A DNA stretch of 64,000 bases from RUG563 sp024681215 (GTDB lineage: Bacteria > Bacillota > Clostridia > Christensenellales > Aristaeellaceae), in contig JAILBG010000132.1 in NCBI GenBank assembly GCA_024681215.1, positions 1-64,000 of the forward strand, in the 5' to 3' direction. Numbering within the stretch: the first letter of the stretch is position 1; each line of letters begins with the position of its first letter. Below are positions 61,683-64,000 of the stretch, one piece after another. The position numbers were made by a program, and so were the translations under genes. The notes under the pieces are model-generated. The model searched no databases, was not told the origin of the DNA, and saw only the letters and a list, made by a program, of their open reading frames with translations.

Positions 61683-63143
61683 ATGCCAGAGAAAAAACCG
61701 CCCGCCCAGAGCGTCAGGCAGCAGATCCGACGGCTGCTGGTGCTGGTATCCCTCACCATGGCGGGGATCATCACGGTGATGTCCGTGATGCTCATCGCCA
61801 TCAACCGCCAGTACGCGGGGGTCCTGTCCTGCGCCAACACCGCCGCGGATTTCAACCAGGAATTCAAAAGCACCCTGGACCTTGAAATGTACAATCACGT
61901 GATCCGCCCCCGCAGCGAGCATTCCGCGGAGGAGCTGCCCATGGCGGAGCTGGACGCCGCCGAGCAGGTGCTCACCCGGCTGCTGGCGGAAACCTCCCTG
62001 CCGGACAACCGCTGGCGGGTGCAGAGCATGCTGGATATGTGCCGCAACCTGCGCATGTACATGACCGAGATCGCCAACACCGAATCCTACGATCTGCGGA
62101 TGGAGCTGCTGGAACGCAACATCCGGGGCGAAACCGGGCTCACCGCGCTGATCGAAAAATACATGCACGATTTCCTGGGCGACGAGGTGCGGGAGCTGGG
62201 CCGCCTCCGGGGCGTGATCAACCAGCAGACCACGGTGCTCATCGTCCTTTCCGTGGCGGCCATGGGCGCCCTGTTCCTGGCCATGCTGCTCTACGGCATG
62301 CGGGTCAGCCGCCGCATTTCCGGGCCCATGGACGCCCTGTCCCGGAAGGCCGAGCGCTTCGGCGCCGATCAGTTTTCCAGCGCCCCGGTGGAAACCGACA
62401 TCACCGAGCTGCGCACCCTGGATGAGAACTTCGATAAAATGGCGGACCGCATCAAAAGCCTGATGGAAAAGCAGCGGCAGGACCAGCAGTCCCTCCACCG
62501 GGCGGAGCTGGAGCTTCTGCAGGCCCAAATCAACCCCCATTTCCTCTATAATACCCTGGACTCCATCGTTATCCTGGCCGAATCCCAGCGGGAGGAGGAC
62601 GTGGTGAACATGGTCACCAGCCTGTCCACCTTCTTCCGCAATTCCCTGAACCGGGGGGAGGACGTGATCTCCCTCCGGGCGGAGCTGAAGCAGGCCCAGT
62701 CCTACCTGGAGATCCAGCAGATCCGTTACAGCGATATCCTCACCTACGGCATCGCAGTTCCCGAAGAGATACAGGACTGCCAGGTGCCCAAACTGATATT
62801 GCAGCCGCTGATCGAAAACGCGCTGTACCACGGCATCAAGAACCGCCGGGGCCGGGGTGCCATCGAAATCACCGGCCGGGAGGATCAGGGCGATCTGCTC
62901 CTGCAGGTGCGGGACAACGGGGCGGGCATGAACCCGGAGCAGCTCGCCCTGCTCCGGTCCGGCGTCTATGAAGAACACCACAGCGGCCTGGGCCTCAAAA
63001 ACGTGCACCAGCGCATCCGGCTCTACTGCGGCGAGCCCTACGGGCTGTCCTTTGAAAGCGAGCCGGGGAAGGGCACCACCGTCACGGTGCGCCTGCCCCG
63101 CGCCGGCGTGGCCGCCATCCGGAAGGAGGAAATGCACCGATGA
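61683..63143 (+). CDS. LytS/YesM-type sensor histidine kinase
   Basis: A 486-residue membrane kinase: first helix about 18-41, an extracytoplasmic domain to about 180, second helix about 181-205, a HAMP-like segment (RRISGPMDALSRKAE), then the His_kinase domain with QAQINPHFLYNTLDSI (H286) and a C-terminal ATPase domain (PLIENALYHGIKNR; DNGAGMNPEQ; GLGLKNVHQRIRL). GGGAGG precedes ATG 61683; the longer frame begins upstream of the promoter. Its stop overlaps the start of the binding lipoprotein gene (ATGA), so sensor and binding protein are made together. The response regulator is expected just downstream of the window. Confidence 0.92.
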   Translation: MPEKKPPAQSVRQQIRRLLVLVSLTMAGIITVMSVMLIAINRQYAGVLSCANTAADFNQEFKSTLDLEMYNHVIRPRSEHSAEELPMAELDAAEQVLTRLLAETSLPDNRWRVQSMLDMCRNLRMYMTEIANTESYDLRMELLERNIRGETGLTALIEKYMHDFLGDEVRELGRLRGVINQQTTVLIVLSVAAMGALFLAMLLYGMRVSRRISGPMDALSRKAERFGADQFSSAPVETDITELRTLDENFDKMADRIKSLMEKQRQDQQSLHRAELELLQAQINPHFLYNTLDSIVILAESQREEDVVNMVTSLSTFFRNSLNRGEDVISLRAELKQAQSYLEIQQIRYSDILTYGIAVPEEIQDCQVPKLILQPLIENALYHGIKNRRGRGAIEITGREDQGDLLLQVRDNGAGMNPEQLALLRSGVYEEHHSGLGLKNVHQRIRLYCGEPYGLSFESEPGKGTTVTVRLPRAGVAAIRKEEMHR

Positions 63144-64000
63144 AAAAAACGCGCGCGCTTTTGCTGCTGGTAGTGCTCTGCCTGCCGCTTCTGCTTGCCG
63201 GCTGCGAGGATGTGGCCGTTCCCGCCTCTCCCGCTGAGAAGAAGGATCTGATCGTGGTGGGCTTTTCCCAGGTGGGCGCGGAAAGCGACTGGCGCAAGGC
63301 GAACACCCTGAGCATGCAGACCGCCCTGTCCCCTGAAAACGGCTACCGCCTGATCCTGGACGACGCCCAGCAGAAGCGGGAGCGCCAGATCACCGCCATC
63401 CGCAATTTCATCAATCAGGGCGTGGACTATATCGTGCTCGCCCCCACCACCGAGCGGGGATGGGACACCGTGCTCACCGAGGCCAAGGCCGCGGGCATCC
63501 CCGTGATCATCGTGGACCGGATGATCGAAATCACCGATACCAGCCTGTTCACCTGCTGGATCGGCAGCGATTTCCGCAAGGAGGGCGGCACCGCCGTTTC
63601 CTGGCTGGAAAGCCGCTTCGGGCAGCAGCCGCTGAACATCGTGCACCTGCAGGGCAACATCGGCTCCTCCGCCCAGATCGGGCGCACCGAGGGGCTGGAC
63701 GCGGGCCTGGCCGCCCATGAGAACTGGCACCTCATGTTCCGCGCCTCCGGGGATTTCACCCAGGCGAAGGGCCAGGAGCTGATGGAAGGCGTCCTGGCGG
63801 ACGGCACGGATTTCAACGTGATCTATTCCGAAAACGATAACATGGCCTACGGCGCCATCGACGCACTGAAAAAAGCGGGCCTGACGCCCGGACGGGACGT
63901 GACCCTCATCGCATTCGATTCCAGCAGCACCGCGCTGCACATGATCCTCTCCGGAGAAATCAGCCTGGACGTGGAATGCAATCCCCTTCACGGCCCCCGG
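63140..64000 (+). CDS. sugar-binding lipoprotein (YtfQ-like), truncated by window end
   Basis: The open frame runs from ATG 63140 to the window edge (287 codons so far). The signal sequence ends in lipobox LLAGC (C22), so it is membrane-anchored. The mature part is a type I periplasmic-binding fold similar to the YtfQ-like protein of the divergent operon: VVGFSQVGAESDWRKANT, IVLAPTTERGWDTVLTEAK, IVDRMIE, LQGNIGSSAQIGR. It is translationally coupled to the histidine kinase, which suggests a signalling partner for that kinase rather than a transport component, as known for XylFII-LytS in Clostridium. Confidence 0.88.
   Translation, partial: MKKTRALLLLVVLCLPLLLAGCEDVAVPASPAEKKDLIVVGFSQVGAESDWRKANTLSMQTALSPENGYRLILDDAQQKRERQITAIRNFINQGVDYIVLAPTTERGWDTVLTEAKAAGIPVIIVDRMIEITDTSLFTCWIGSDFRKEGGTAVSWLESRFGQQPLNIVHLQGNIGSSAQIGRTEGLDAGLAAHENWHLMFRASGDFTQAKGQELMEGVLADGTDFNVIYSENDNMAYGAIDALKKAGLTPGRDVTLIAFDSSSTALHMILSGEISLDVECNPLHGPR

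Overview
The window looks like chromosomal DNA of a GC-rich, anaerobic, probably gut-associated member of the Clostridia (Bacillota). The basis is the dprA-topA-trmFO-hslVU order, Gram-positive style promoters (TTGACA/TATAAT boxes) and AGGAGG ribosome binding sites, folate-dependent trmFO, a FeoA-FeoB fusion, a complete PTS set and many carbohydrate genes. The exact family cannot be fixed from sequence alone. I see no phage, insertion sequence, CRISPR array, rRNA or tRNA.

Layout. Bases 1-7865 hold a tight plus-strand housekeeping run (dprA, topA, trmFO, hslV, hslU, cmk, plsC-like, GNAT) ending in a double-hairpin terminator. Bases 7866-8258 hold no gene but many palindromes. Bases 8259-10801 carry a purine phosphoribosyltransferase-like gene, a divergent Lgt homologue and a secreted phosphodiester glycosidase on the minus strand. 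Bases 10943-22172 carry a phosphoesterase, argH, a glycosyltransferase, a 1510-residue secreted protein, a cytoplasmic glycoside hydrolase-like protein and an M29 aminopeptidase on the plus strand.

Bases 22330-44698 are minus strand. They hold a ChvE/GguA-like sugar ABC operon with two permeases, a group of envelope or secreted proteins and hydrolases, the general PTS (ptsH, ptsI) behind a glucoside/sucrose-family EIIBCA, and an operon of fructokinase-like kinase, amylosucrase-like GH13 enzyme, HAD phosphatase and glycerate kinase. Bases 44894-47784 (plus) couple a nucleoside hydrolase to a cytoplasmic sugar-binding-domain/GGDEF fusion, followed by a palindrome-rich extragenic element. Bases 48137-53588 (minus) hold ferrous iron uptake (FeoAB fusion, a small Cys-rich Feo protein), an O6-alkylguanine-DNA methyltransferase, an AEC transporter, a small zinc-ribbon protein and a GH27 alpha-galactosidase.

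Bases 53795-56541 (plus) form a three-gene sugar-oxidation cluster (TIM-barrel epimerase, FMN enzyme, Gfo/Idh dehydrogenase). It converges on a YtfQRT-YjfF-like ABC operon (56604-61423, minus). Divergent from that operon are a LytS/YesM-type histidine kinase and a sugar-binding lipoprotein that runs off the window. The shared intergenic region has three copies of a CTTTGGAAA-like motif, which suggests that extracellular sugar is sensed by the lipoprotein and kinase and that a response regulator outside the window controls the transporter.

The picture is an organism living on mixed oligosaccharides: two CUT2 transporters and a PTS import sugars, intracellular glycosidases and kinases feed glycolysis, and sugar-binding folds are reused as sensors in a two-component system and a c-di-GMP synthase. 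The most unusual items are the sensor arrangement at 61424-64000, the binding-domain/GGDEF fusion at 45778-47784, the FMN-enzyme cluster at 54657, and the repeated multi-hairpin extragenic elements.
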